Source: Jaenimonas drosophilae
Taxonomy: Eukaryota > Euglenozoa > Kinetoplastea > Trypanosomatida > Trypanosomatidae
Assembly (NCBI GenBank): GCA_030849065.1
Contig: JASAON010001650.1
Coordinates: 62,001-126,000 of the forward strand
Direction: 5' to 3'
DNA length: 64,000 nucleotides
Below are positions 8,766 through 18,715 of this stretch, piece after piece (the stretch's first letter is position 1; every line of letters starts with the position of its first letter). A model generated the notes under the pieces. It was not told the DNA's origin, made no database searches, and saw nothing but the letters and a program-made list of their open reading frames with translations. The position numbers and the translations under genes are program-made.

Positions 8766-11700
8766 CTACAGCGGGGTGAGGAACTGTTCGTTGAGGTAAG
8801 TGATGGAGCCGTCTGAACCGCCCACCACGAAGTCAAAGGAGTTTCCATTGATTTGAATGGCCAAGGAGCGTACCTCGCAGCCGTGGCGATAGAATCGAAG
8901 TGGGCTGGGCTGAACGTCGGCGTCAAAGGAAAAGATATCACCGCCACGCGTACCAACAAGGAAGCGCTGGTGAGCAATGGCCGCGATACAGTTGATCTCC
9001 GCACGTTCGCCTGAAAACTCATCGTCTCCACCAGAGAGATGGATGAAACACTCCGTCGAAATTTGGAAAGAAAAGTATTTCCACGAAATAATGTGCCCCT
9101 CGTCATCAGCAGTGATGATGTAGTCACCACTAAGACACGCACAGACAATGGCTCCACTGTGGGTGGAGATGGTGGCATCCGCACTAAGAAGGCTTGGGCC
9201 GTGGTGTGGGGGAGGTGAGACCTGCAGGGGGGTCATGTCTTTGGTGCTGATGACAAAGATGTAGCCAGCAGAGTCCCCCACAACGTACAGAGCCTTGGTT
9301 GGGCAGTAGACCACACAGAGCAGTTCATTCCAGCTCACTCGAAGTTTGTTCTTGTAAATAGCACGTCGCCTCTCTGGGCCGCTCCAGAGGCCCATGAAGC
9401 CGTCAAAGCTCACCGTGATGAGGACGTCCTCGTCGTCGAGGCTGCGGTTGTTCACCGGCGCATGTCCCTCAGCCATGGCAGAGATGGTGTTGGTGTGAAT
9501 GTGTGGGCACACCTCAACATCGGTAAGCTCGCCATCACACCTCCAAAAACGTACATCTCCATTGTCATGGCCAGTCACCGCAACCCCCCATCGATCGCTG
9601 TAGTGAAAAGAGGTGACCTCATGGGGTGATCCCCCGGCTTCACTCTTGGTGTCCTCCTCATACGGTGACTCGTCGTGCATGTTGTAGGCCCGCAGGAACT
9701 GGAGCTTCTTGCCCCATAGAAAGAGGGTTCCGTCAATGGAGGCAGACACCATGGCGATATCCACCTCACATGGGGGAACGATATGCACGTCCTCCGTGGC
9801 AGCGGTGGCGTGGTGGTCTATGGGCAATGATGTCTGTATCGGGGCAAACGAGATGCCAAGGATGGCATCCTTGTGCGCGGGGACCTCAAGAACTGGGTTT
9901 GCCGTGGGCACCACGTAGTACAACTCCACCCCACTGTCACAAACAACAAAGAAGGGGATTGACATTTCTTCATACCTGCCCTCCTGCTCTTTACGTGGCC
10001 CGCCAGGTTTGTACTGTTCCGTGTAGTGCTTTGTTCCAGTGGGAAGTAGAGCCAGAGCTCGCTTGGGTCGTCCTTCTTCGTTCACCGCCGACATCGTCAC
10101 CGTTGCCAGGAAGCGATTGGTCTCTCGTTCCCACACATAGACCGTGTTGCGGTTGTCCAGGAGAAACACCACATCGTTGTGGGGGACGTACAACCCATCA
10201 ATGAAGCGCAACGGCTCAGACTTGAGGGGCTCCAACGAGCTGCTGCGCTTCTTCTCCGTGGCTTCAAACTTTCCCATTGGCTGGGCCTCCGCATGCTCCT
10301 TGAAGATGCCCGCACGCCGCTCCTGCTCCTTGCGGTAGACGGAGGAGGCTGACTTGGTGCTCATTTCCGCCCCCGACACCGTCAACGATGGGTGAGGAAG
10401 CTTAAGACTAACGCGAAGTTTGCTGTAGTCCATCAAGCGTGCAACAGGACTGTAGTTTAGTGACAGAAGATGTGTGTAGTTGCACATGGGAATCAGTCGT
10501 ACTGTGGTGTTGGTGAACTCCTCCTTATGCTGGATACGTCGAGGCCCAATGCGAATGGCTTCCTCGCTAAAGAAGTGATGACTACGTCCAAGTGAAAATG
10601 AACACCACCCATCACTCGTGATGGCTGCTGCGGTGGTAAGTGGTGGTGCGGATTGAGGTGGCTGGGGTGTGAGTGGCGGTGTTGTTGACTTGACCTCTGC
10701 CGTTTCCTGTAGTGGCTCCACCACCTCCTTGTCTTCTGGGGAAAGAAGGGGTGGCGTATCGGAAGGTACGTGCGTGTTGCTATTCGTGCCGTTCGTGGTG
10801 GAGAGGAGGGCGCCGGTTGTGCTCCCACCTCCGGTAGTGGAGGCTCCAGCCCTCACCCTCGCAGACGGCAGTTGCTGCGTGTTGATGGCAGAGGCTTTCA
10901 GACCAATCATGTAGCCTGTGTCATCCGTCACCATGACATCTTCCGTTTGTACACCACGACTGTTGGAGGCCTCAATGCTCCGCACCCAACCTTCCATGTG
11001 AAATTTTTGAAGTGGCACGTAGTCGGGCACTGTGGAGGTGGTGCGTCCCCAGGTGCGTACCGTCCGATCTGCCCCACCACTGATACAGAGGTTAGAGAAG
11101 ATGGCCAGTGCGCTCACTGGGCCGTCATGCGATCCCTTCTTGATGTAGCACAGACGCCGCGTACGCACCGCCTTTGCAAACTCTACCGAAGCCACAGCCT
11201 CACCCCGGACAAAGGAGCGCTTCCCCGTACCATAGCGGCCAAGTACGTCCCACACATACATGGAGCCTTCTGCGCTACCAGTGATGGCAAGGGCAGCCTG
11301 CGCATCGTAGGTGGAGCTGACAACACGGCCACTCAAATGATAACCCAGAAGCTCGACCCCTTCCGGGACACGCGAGCCTCCCCATAGCTTGGCCGACACC
11401 CCACTCTCAATGGGCGGTGGTGCGTATTGAGAGCCAAGAATGCCTAGCTTGTGTTCCTCAGCGCGAAGGCTCTCTAAATATCCGGCGTACTTCTTCAAGG
11501 TCCACATGAATACGGCGCCGGTGTCGTAGCCCACCACCAACTGCGCGTCTTCAGCAGCTGTCGATGGCGACGTGGATGGCGAATGGCCTTCAGCGAATAC
11601 CCCACTTCCGTGTACGCGGCAGATGGAGGTGATTGTGCTAGGGCAAAGCCTACTAAACGAAAACATGGATTCCACCCCAACATGTTTCTTCAAGGCTTCA

Positions 11701-12035
11701 TCCGCTTGTTGGTTCTCCTGTGCGCGGTGGATGGCTGACAGGTCGTTGCGTACGTTCTCCCTCGGAATCGGAGGTAGGCGCATACTTTTGAAGCGTTTGA
11801 TGGACTCATAAATAGCTTCGTTGGTGCATTCTGGCGGTACTGCTGCTGCAAGATCGGAGGGAAAGAGCATATCAATGAGAGAGGCTGGGGCACACTCGGA
11901 CAAGCCAAATGCTTTGGTGTACTGACGCATCACCAGCTCAGGGGGGATGCAAGGAAATACATTCTTCAACTCTACATACACCCCCACACGAAGTGGGTCG
12001 GAATTGAGGTAGGGGTTGTACCTCTCGTTAGACAT
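8766..12035 (-). CDS. Large WD40-repeat protein, 1089 aa
   Basis: The 1089-residue protein starts at an ATG (12035). Many WD40 blades are visible, among them segments ending in VFMWTL, MYVWDV, VRTWGR, LFLWGK, VRFWRC and MGLWSG. They fall in an N-terminal group (about 150-370) and a C-terminal group (about 700-1085), so the protein probably forms two propellers. Between them, about residues 370-480, lies a Thr/Ser/Pro-rich linker of low complexity. The N-terminal 130 residues are helical and could hold a degenerate EF-hand-like or dimerising region, but no intact calcium loop is visible. Large double-propeller WD proteins of this type are often axonemal or ciliary (for example the WDR49/WDR64 group). 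That is inference; the WD40 call itself is firm. Confidence 0.85.
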   Translation of the reverse strand: MSNERYNPYLNSDPLRVGVYVELKNVFPCIPPELVMRQYTKAFGLSECAPASLIDMLFPSDLAAAVPPECTNEAIYESIKRFKSMRLPPIPRENVRNDLSAIHRAQENQQADEALKKHVGVESMFSFSRLCPSTITSICRVHGSGVFAEGHSPSTSPSTAAEDAQLVVGYDTGAVFMWTLKKYAGYLESLRAEEHKLGILGSQYAPPPIESGVSAKLWGGSRVPEGVELLGYHLSGRVVSSTYDAQAALAITGSAEGSMYVWDVLGRYGTGKRSFVRGEAVASVEFAKAVRTRRLCYIKKGSHDGPVSALAIFSNLCISGGADRTVRTWGRTTSTVPDYVPLQKFHMEGWVRSIEASNSRGVQTEDVMVTDDTGYMIGLKASAINTQQLPSARVRAGASTTGGGSTTGALLSTTNGTNSNTHVPSDTPPLLSPEDKEVVEPLQETAEVKSTTPPLTPQPPQSAPPLTTAAAITSDGWCSFSLGRSHHFFSEEAIRIGPRRIQHKEEFTNTTVRLIPMCNYTHLLSLNYSPVARLMDYSKLRVSLKLPHPSLTVSGAEMSTKSASSVYRKEQERRAGIFKEHAEAQPMGKFEATEKKRSSSLEPLKSEPLRFIDGLYVPHNDVVFLLDNRNTVYVWERETNRFLATVTMSAVNEEGRPKRALALLPTGTKHYTEQYKPGGPRKEQEGRYEEMSIPFFVVCDSGVELYYVVPTANPVLEVPAHKDAILGISFAPIQTSLPIDHHATAATEDVHIVPPCEVDIAMVSASIDGTLFLWGKKLQFLRAYNMHDESPYEEDTKSEAGGSPHEVTSFHYSDRWGVAVTGHDNGDVRFWRCDGELTDVEVCPHIHTNTISAMAEGHAPVNNRSLDDEDVLITVSFDGFMGLWSGPERRRAIYKNKLRVSWNELLCVVYCPTKALYVVGDSAGYIFVISTKDMTPLQVSPPPHHGPSLLSADATISTHSGAIVCACLSGDYIITADDEGHIISWKYFSFQISTECFIHLSGGDDEFSGERAEINCIAAIAHQRFLVGTRGGDIFSFDADVQPSPLRFYRHGCEVRSLAIQINGNSFDFVVGGSDGSITYLNEQFLTPL

Positions 12036-12285
12036 GATGGTGGAGGAGGAATGCGACAGTGTCGTACGTTACATAACGAAGCCAAATAATCCCCACCTGG
12101 TATTCTAGGTTTCTACGAAGATGGCCAACAAGAAAAATATTGGAAAACGAAAAAAAAAGCGTGAAAGTGAGCATACATCTGAGTGAGCAAATCAACGTCA
12201 AGACCAGTAAGATACTCGGTTAATAATGTGCTTCACAACGCCCTCGTAAAGTCCTGCTTCAGACATAACCTGAGCTTAGAAATAA

Positions 12286-13494
12286 CTACAGCATCACGAG
12301 TCCAACCTTCTCAGGAGGGGTCAGAGGGAAGGCCCAATTGTAGAAGTAATAGTGAAGATTACCACTTCCGGGCAAGAAGTTCAGCGGCTTCAGGAAGTCG
12401 CTGTTGTTCATAATGTTTACCAAGTTGCAAACGTCAAATCCGTCCTTGAGTGCAAGGATCAGGCAGTCATGAACCAGCTGTTCCATTGGCACGGTTGTGT
12501 GCGCGTAGTAGTAGAGATACGCAGCAAGGAGTTGAGTGTACTTGCTATTACCAATGATGGTGGATGGAATAGCATAATAGGAGAAGAAATCGGTAACAAC
12601 ATCGTTGGTTTCAACCACATAGGTTGACACCACACCCTCCCGTGGAACGAGGAAGTGGCGTATTTCTGCCTCGTCGTAGTCAGGAGACACAACGAACTTG
12701 GACAGGAAATTTTTGAGCAGCACCGTAACCTGTGGCACATCGTCCGCAGTCATGGGCCGCAGGCCATGTGTCTTAATTTCATTCGGAAGTTGGCAGGCTC
12801 TCTTCAGCATTGCCATGGGATTCTGAAACTTCTCGTAGCGGTGAAGCGAGCTGAATCCAACCTCAACGAGCTTCACCGGGTTGAGACTGCGGTGATAGTA
12901 CCTGCTCGAGGCGAAGGGGGTTGGGATCTCTGCCCCGGCGGTGTAGACGGCCTGCCAAATGTTGCAGCGATTCACACGTCGCGTCACCTCCTTGATCAGA
13001 AGCGGTGCCAAACGCTTTGACCGCAGAGACTTGTGGACGCAGAGGAAATTGATTTCACAAATGCGCCGAGCACCGTTGGTAGTCTCCGTTGGCTCTGCCC
13101 CAATCCGCACCATCTTCGGGATACCCGCAATGAAGGCGAGGAGCTTCTTATCGCTCTTGCGACGAACGGCCGTGTGCCACTCGGGGAAGTAACCTGGCGG
13201 GGTTAACGCCCAGCGGAGGAATTCCTCAGAGTAATTAAAACGAAACATGCACGTTTCTTCTTCCACGTAGTTGTCCCTCAGAAGCTCATATACTTGACGA
13301 ATGTCATCGGCCTTAGTGATGTCCGGTGACCACCACTCCAACGCACTGGCAAGGGTGAGTGGTTCAGCAGACACGTCATCCACGGTCTTGATGGCATCAA
13401 TGGGCCCAATAGTGGTACTGTCAATCTTCCCCTGAGGAACTGGCTGAGTACTCCAAAACTCGTGGGCGGCAGAAGCATCACCTTCCACTCCCAT
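12286..13494 (-). CDS. NMT: Glycylpeptide N-myristoyltransferase
   Basis: NMT transfers myristate from myristoyl-CoA to the N-terminal glycine of proteins such as ARF GTPases, two of which are encoded in this window. From the ATG at 13494 the protein has 402 residues; a longer frame to 13503 begins with TTG. Two GNAT-like halves are present. Residues about 147-173 hold the strongly conserved acyl-CoA-binding segment (EINFLCVHKSLRSKR and following). Residues about 182-202 contain the conserved YTAG and YYHRSLN stretches. The C-terminus ends in EKVGLVML. NMT uses its C-terminal carboxylate as catalytic base, and a final Leu fits kinetoplastid enzymes. The length is close to, though slightly shorter than, other kinetoplastid NMTs. 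The call is secure. Confidence 0.96.
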   Translation of the reverse strand: MGVEGDASAAHEFWSTQPVPQGKIDSTTIGPIDAIKTVDDVSAEPLTLASALEWWSPDITKADDIRQVYELLRDNYVEEETCMFRFNYSEEFLRWALTPPGYFPEWHTAVRRKSDKKLLAFIAGIPKMVRIGAEPTETTNGARRICEINFLCVHKSLRSKRLAPLLIKEVTRRVNRCNIWQAVYTAGAEIPTPFASSRYYHRSLNPVKLVEVGFSSLHRYEKFQNPMAMLKRACQLPNEIKTHGLRPMTADDVPQVTVLLKNFLSKFVVSPDYDEAEIRHFLVPREGVVSTYVVETNDVVTDFFSYYAIPSTIIGNSKYTQLLAAYLYYYAHTTVPMEQLVHDCLILALKDGFDVCNLVNIMNNSDFLKPLNFLPGSGNLHYYFYNWAFPLTPPEKVGLVML

Positions 13495-13792
13495 TATTCT
13501 CAAGTGTGTTCGAGAAGAATAGTGATGTAAATGAACTGATGAAGGGTGGTCTATGTGAGAGTGTCTGGGAATGATCGTAGATGGATGGCTTTCATTGAAG
13601 GCGACACAAAGCGAGAGAGAAGGAAGGGATAGCTTCTACCATGGAGTACAGGAGAGGTAATCACAGCAAAGACAGAGAAGAGGCTTCACCATGGCCAAGG
13701 AAGTGGCATAAAGAAGGAAGACGTTTCATTTTTTTTCTTTTGCTTTTTTTTAGGCGTGTATGTTTTGATGTGACCTGTAGTAAACAGCACCC

Positions 13793-14491
13793 CTAGACGA
13801 TAAAGTCCGGCATATCGGGCATCTCAAATAAATCTTGGAAAATGCGGGCGATGGCAAAAGCAACAATCCAAAAGTTGCAGAAGCTCTCTCGCCGTGCTTC
13901 ATCTGCAGACAGCCACCACACTTCATGCCCAGCCTGAATACTTCGAACACTATCTGGGGTATCCACCTTCACCACCGCTGTCCGTGCGCGTTTTGATGCC
14001 TCACGTACAGCCATTCGGATCTCATCCGCATTATGGTGCTGTGGATGGGTGAAGAATTGTTGGTTGAGCTTCTTCACTTCATCCAGAAAAGTGTTTTCAC
14101 GATGAAGTGTTTCGCCCCCGGCAAAGGTAGCTGTGGAAGTACGTGTACAGGAAATGCGCAGTGGCGCGGCTCCTGCCTGAGGAGGCATGGACTGCAACGG
14201 AAGATCTAGACGCTGGAGATACCGCTTATCCCACTTGGGCATGTGTGGGGTGGAGAAAACCCATCGTCGCAGCTGCAGCTGATTTCGTCGATAGCGCAAG
14301 ACGTGTGTATGACGGTATCTAACCACAGCGGGGTAATACTTCCAACACACCAAGCCAACACAGATAGCGCCAGAGCTGTACAATGTCGAGTACAGCATCG
14401 CCAAGGAATTTGTGATTACATCTCCAATATGCTCAAAGCTATTTATGGGCTCATGCTTCGGAGGTGTGCCAACGCCCGTCTCTGTGCTCAT
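13793..14491 (-). CDS. Hypothetical membrane-anchored protein, 232 aa
   Basis: I do not recognise this protein. It has 232 residues from an ATG at 14491. A hydrophobic segment at about 24-50 (INSLAMLYSTLYSSGAICVG region) could be a membrane span. Just after it comes a strongly basic stretch (about 55-75, many Arg and His), consistent with a positive-inside anchor. The remaining 150 residues are soluble, moderately charged and end in a short hydrophobic segment near the C-terminus (about 213-232). A mitochondrial or ER membrane location is possible. It is the last gene before the long gene-poor stretch that begins at 14.5 kb. Confidence 0.65.
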   Translation of the reverse strand: MSTETGVGTPPKHEPINSFEHIGDVITNSLAMLYSTLYSSGAICVGLVCWKYYPAVVRYRHTHVLRYRRNQLQLRRWVFSTPHMPKWDKRYLQRLDLPLQSMPPQAGAAPLRISCTRTSTATFAGGETLHRENTFLDEVKKLNQQFFTHPQHHNADEIRMAVREASKRARTAVVKVDTPDSVRSIQAGHEVWWLSADEARRESFCNFWIVAFAIARIFQDLFEMPDMPDFIV

Positions 14492-15394
14492 CCTCCTTGT
14501 GTTGGTCTACAACTCAATACCGTTCACAAACAGGCACCACCACCGGCATCATCCACACACCACGCAAGTGAGGGGACATACAACAAGAGAAGAGAGGGAG
14601 CACATACATGTACAGCAAGGGTGTTGAGTGATGGGGTGGTGGTGGATGTTTCACGTGTGCTCAAAAAGTCCCAGGGCGCTTGGTGGTCGCAGAACGCATC
14701 ATAATGGTTCGTAAATAGTAAACGTTGCTTCGAAACACTTCGACAACGGCCCTGCACAATAGCCGACGCAGTTGGCGTCGGTACGGCAACGATGCATTTG
14801 AAGCGAAGTCGAGAAGCAGTGACAACGAGAACAGCCACGAATCAAGGAATCAAACAGAGGGGAAGAAAAGTCATTTAAGTGTGTGTGTGCGTGTTTTTTT
14901 TTTCGAAACGGAGGGAATGACACTCCTGTCGCCGTTCCACAACATGACCCTGCCTGTCTTCCGTCCATTCCCTTGAGGTAAGGGGAGACGCTTGGACTGC
15001 GTGACCGCGTGAAAGCCCCCCACCGTATGGCCGACGAAAGGAAAACCAAACCGAAAGATGAACGATAGAACAAATACAAAACACGAGTAAGAGAAAAGCG
15101 GTGGCAACTCCTCGTGGAAAGGGTTGATGAACAAAGGTTTCGAACAACACTACACTGGCAATGTGAGAGGGAGAGGGCAAAGAACAACAACGACGGCAAT
15201 CAAATGAAAGGAAGCGAACGTGGGGTGGGAGAGAAAAGGGGTGGGAGCCACTGAAGAGAAGGTTGCACATGCACTCACTCATGAGGTGGGGAGAGAAGTT
15301 GTGGGTGGGGGAGGCTGCGCTCGAGCGACCCAGACGACAGTCACGACGAAAGCATCAGGAAGAAACCAACAGGAGGAGGCGTTCTTTCTTATCG

Positions 15395-15715
15395 TGTATG
15401 AAGAGAAGAAGGTGGCGTGGAGGTGCGAGAAAGTGAAGGGAGACAGGGACGCAAAACGAGGAACATAGAACACAAGGGGTCAGTGTTCTCGTTTCGATCG
15501 AAGGAGCCCCGGACACGGGTGAAATCAAGGAGTGAAAAGAATTGAGGGAAAATCGGAATGAACGACAGTGGTGGGGGAGGAAGAGGGGCGAGTGGAGAAG
15601 AGGGTGCGAACGAAATGAACGAGGAAAAGAAACAGAAAGGAAGAGAAAACCTGAAGAGGGAGAGAGAAGGAAAGAACAAAAGAGAGAGAGAGAGAGGACT
15701 GCCCAAGCACATAAA
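15395..15715. repeat. Purine-rich plus strand / pyrimidine-rich minus strand block
   Basis: Over about 300 bases the plus strand is dominated by A and G, including an AG dinucleotide run at about 15681-15697. The transcribed (minus) strand is therefore an exceptionally long pyrimidine tract. It could affect trans-splicing or polyadenylation, bind a PTB-type protein in a UTR, or form triplex DNA. The strand bias is seen; the roles are inferred. Confidence 0.6.
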
Positions 15716-15749
15716 CAACCCCAACCAACAACAACTGAAGGAACAAGAT

Positions 15750-15770
15750 CAAGAACAACAACAACAACGG
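15750..15770. repeat. ACA trinucleotide microsatellite
   Basis: A short perfect run of AAC/ACA units. A similar run occurs near 62455-62472 in the right-hand intergenic region. Confidence 0.7.
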
Positions 15771-16876
15771 TATAGATGTCAAATGGCCAACGGAAAGTAT
15801 ACAGCCACTGTCACTACGCAGGTGTAAAGACGCTCACAGGGAAACTACGAATGATCACAGATGATTCTAATGAGATGGTTGAGAGCACTGGTGCCACGAA
15901 GCACAAAAAAAAAAGAAGTGTGTCGTTTGCTTTTTTTTGATTCACCAGTACCCTCGAAGCATGAGTGAAAAACCATTCGCCTTCAAAGGAAACGTCTCTT
16001 CACAACCAGTCATCATACACCCGGAAAAAGCAGCAGACTATCTCGGTGAGCAACAACAGCATAGAATGGAGGTTATTTATTCAAGAAGAACAGTGAAGAA
16101 ACGGAGAAAAAAGTCTGTCAGGCAGAAAGCTAAGAGTAATTGGGTACACAAAGAGATGAAGGTTGTACGGCCCAGGCAAGTCCTCCTTTGTTTTATATAG
16201 AAGCACGTATTCACAAGAGACCGAAATCCAGCAAAAAGAAACTCTCTTCATATACCGCAACAGTCAATATAAAATTGAATCGTTCAACACCATCGGAGAC
16301 ATATGAATTATGATGAATCCTCTCGTTTCAGTTCCACGCCGTTCAATGGATCTCAACTCTTGACATCCACGACTCGTGGTCGCCAACATGCAGTACATCA
16401 CGAACAGTCCCCTACGTTGTATTGCTATATATATTGCCATATATACACTTTTAGAATGGTATCCGTATTGCTTTCCTTTTCACAATGGAAGAATGTCATG
16501 CCATATGCGCTGCTCGAAGAAGTTTTGCTGAATTTACATCCTCTTCACTTCTTGAACAGCAACCAACTAAGCGAACAACAGAAAAACAACCCAAAAAACA
16601 ACCCAAAAAACGATAACCCAGAGCATTTTGATCCCTTATAGTGCTCAAAGAACGAAAAAAAAAGTTCCAGAGAGAAAGTACAAAATTGAAAACAAACGTC
16701 TAGCGCTACGTCTGGTTGGTCCCTCCAAATCCAGCAATAAAATAGACGCACCACCGCCAGTATGTGTCGGCAATCACTGACCTACCTACCTACACATACA
16801 CATACAACGCACAAAAATCACGAAAATAACGGAAAATCCTGGGCTGCTGAAACGAACAAAACTGTACATCCCCACT

Positions 16877-17560
16877 TCATTCAGCTTGCTGAAGACCCAG
16901 CTGCCGTTGAAAACACGCACTGAACACCGCCAGTGGGAGCCTGATATCATCAGCATCTAGAAAAAAGTGGCTACAGAGGAGCTCTGCGTAGGACTGAAGG
17001 TGCCTGTCGTCCAGCATCTGTCGAATGGCCTCTTCGCTGCCGTCGTGTGGCGACGTCAGTGGCTCAAAAGGACTGCATGCGATACCATTTTCGCATGGAA
17101 TCACATTCTCTGGCGCCTTATCGTCCAAAATCAAGATGGAGCGGGGATCAAATGATGCTCCACTAACAGCGGGAAGGTTCTTCATGTACTCAACCACCCC
17201 GCTAGCCATCTTCTGCGGTGCGCAGTCATCACGGCAAAAAATACGATCGCTGCTCACATGCGGGCAGAGGTGCTTTACCAATGGCTCGGCATAATCACGC
17301 GTCGCGGCGGTGTAAAAAATGACATGATAGTGCTGCATACAGCGATCCAAAAACTCACGAGCAAATGGGCGAAGAAGCGTGTAGTACGTGCTGCACGACC
17401 CATCATCCTCCGGCAGATGCACTAGTTTCCAGTGATCCGACTCGGTGTATCCAGTGGGCTTAGACGTGTACGTGTGCAGAAGGGTCTGGTCGAGGTCAAG
17501 CGCAAGGACCTTCTTCACTTCACCTGGATATGCCATCGGAGGAACTGCCCACGTGATCAT
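16877..17560 (-). CDS. FCP/SCP-like (NIF-type) HAD phosphatase, copy 1
   Basis: A 227-residue HAD-superfamily phosphatase of the FCP1/SCP type, which removes phosphate from Ser/Thr, classically in the RNA polymerase II C-terminal domain. The catalytic DXDXT motif is D22, D24, T26 (DLDQT). Motif II is the Thr of FYTAATRDYAEPL (T84). The acidic motif III is ILILDDKAPEN (D146, D147). There is no signal peptide, membrane segment or BRCT domain, so it is a minimal small-phosphatase form. Bases 16970-17551 are identical to 20657-21238 in the second copy; only the first few codons and the last 30 residues differ. The true substrate is unknown, and kinetoplastid polymerase II lacks the canonical heptad tail. 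Confidence 0.88.
   Translation of the reverse strand: MITWAVPPMAYPGEVKKVLALDLDQTLLHTYTSKPTGYTESDHWKLVHLPEDDGSCSTYYTLLRPFAREFLDRCMQHYHVIFYTAATRDYAEPLVKHLCPHVSSDRIFCRDDCAPQKMASGVVEYMKNLPAVSGASFDPRSILILDDKAPENVIPCENGIACSPFEPLTSPHDGSEEAIRQMLDDRHLQSYAELLCSHFFLDADDIRLPLAVFSACFQRQLGLQQAE
16970..17551. repeat. 582-bp identical block, member 1
   Basis: Compared line by line with 20657-21238, every base matches at a constant offset of 3687. The block covers almost the whole phosphatase coding sequence and stops inside it at both ends. Outside it, the coding tails are recognisably related but diverged and the flanks are not similar. Confidence 0.93.
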
Positions 17561-17693
17561 TAACTACGATGAAAACAAGAACTAAATCTTTTACAGAAAA
17601 AAAGAGAAAACGAAATGTCGCTAAGCTGATCTACTGCGACTCTTTGATATGAGAAAATGATTTAGGGGTAAAGCAAACAAGTAGCATGTATTG

Positions 17694-17709
17694 TGTATGT
17701 ATGTATGTA
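17694..17709. repeat. GTAT tetranucleotide microsatellite
   Basis: A short run of TGTA/GTAT units in the spacer between the SAM-type carrier and phosphatase copy 1. Confidence 0.65.
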
Positions 17710-17803
17710 AGGTATGTGTTCACCGTCATGACCTTGTCACATGTTGTGACGAACAGGAGAGGATATGACCGATGGTTGTGAATCGGGGTTCGCCCAATGA
17801 CAA

Positions 17804-18715
17804 TTAGGCGGATGACGTCGTCCGCATAGTGTGATGAGGGTGAAGAGCAGACTGTACTGCCTCATAAGTGCCTAGAAAAATACCGCCACCGAGAGAAATC
17901 CACAGCACCCGTGCCGACGCACCACGAAAGAACTTTTGACAGGTCCCAAAGTGATCGTTTGGCCGGGGTGGCTCATGCAGTACATCCGAGAAGGCATGCC
18001 GAATGTTGGCGGCTATCCCCCCTCCGTGCAGGCGGCTTTCCAGCATAATACGTGTTTTCAGCACGTCAAGTGGTGTGGTGACCAAGGCAGCAAAGCCACC
18101 ACACAGCGCACCACAGAATGGAAAGAGCGAGTTGTAGGAGTTGCTGTTGGACGTCTTTTCCACAGCGCGTTGACGCAAGCACCGCTTCATGGTTTCGTAC
18201 AAGCTCATTTGAATGGTTGCGAAGGGTATGTCTCTAAGAAGCATTATGGGCATTCCATGAAAAAAGGGCATGAGGCCACCGCGATGCCCACCAACGTTGG
18301 CTGGGGAACGAGCAGAAATGGCAGTGATCGCCGACAACACATCCCGATGATGGCCAGCCTGCATCTGCTGCTTAACCTTCTCCACAGGTACCCGGACACA
18401 ACATGCACACGATTCACCGAATGCAGCAGCCATGGCATCGGTTACGGCTGTGCTCCCGCGCGCATCAGAAGACTTCCCTCGAAACGAGGGTCTGTGAGAT
18501 AGAACTGACTTCATGCTATCATAGGCGCAGAAGAAGACGGCACCGCCAGGAACTGATCCAACAACAACGGTGCTTAAGCCCTTGTACACATCTTTAAATC
18601 CGCCAGACGCCCTGAAACCTGCTTTTGCCTGCATCCGTGTTTTGATGGTGTCAATGGGATAGAGGCTGATGTCCACAAGAAGACCTGCTGCAGCACCTGC
18701 GGTAAATGAATCCAT
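17804..18715 (-). CDS. Mitochondrial carrier, probable S-adenosylmethionine transporter
   Basis: A 303-residue member of the mitochondrial carrier family (SLC25), located in the inner membrane, with three tandem repeats of two helices. The signature PX[DE]XX[KR] occurs as PIDTIKTRMQ (repeat 1), PVEKVKQQMQ (repeat 2) and PLDVLKTRIM (repeat 3). The details fit the S-adenosylmethionine carrier (yeast Pet8, human SLC25A26): the GFKDVYKGL segment, GSVPGGAVFFCAYDSMK after repeat 1, and CVRVPVEKVKQQ in repeat 2. It would import SAM for mitochondrial methylation of RNA and other targets. The start is an ATG at 18715. It lies between the two nearly identical phosphatase genes. Substrate assignment is by similarity; the family is certain. 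Confidence 0.88.
   Translation of the reverse strand: MDSFTAGAAAGLLVDISLYPIDTIKTRMQAKAGFRASGGFKDVYKGLSTVVVGSVPGGAVFFCAYDSMKSVLSHRPSFRGKSSDARGSTAVTDAMAAAFGESCACCVRVPVEKVKQQMQAGHHRDVLSAITAISARSPANVGGHRGGLMPFFHGMPIMLLRDIPFATIQMSLYETMKRCLRQRAVEKTSNSNSYNSLFPFCGALCGGFAALVTTPLDVLKTRIMLESRLHGGGIAANIRHAFSDVLHEPPRPNDHFGTCQKFFRGASARVLWISLGGGIFLGTYEAVQSALHPHHTMRTTSSA

Larger units (their letters stand above)
14492..16876. other. Long non-coding stretch downstream of phosphatase copy 1
   Basis: About 2.4 kb with no credible gene. Reading frames on the minus strand here translate to Ser/Leu/Phe/Pro-rich low-complexity sequence, which is what pyrimidine-rich UTR gives. Plus-strand frames at 15937-16200 and 16303-16641 resemble nothing known and oppose the direction of every other gene. 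The stretch most likely holds a long 3' UTR of the phosphatase gene at 16877-17560 and the acceptor region of the 232-residue gene. It includes the purine-rich block and microsatellites listed separately. No tRNA-like box B or other RNA gene was seen. Confidence 0.6.

Noticed and set aside
14699..15724. Several overlapping minus frames of 87-166 codons
   Set aside because: All are Ser/Leu/Phe/Pro-rich and overlap one another in different frames, as expected for a long pyrimidine-rich strand.
15937..16641. Plus-strand frames of 87 and 112 codons
   Set aside because: Opposite direction to every gene in the window, no recognisable domain, A-rich composition; no evidence of a strand-switch region.
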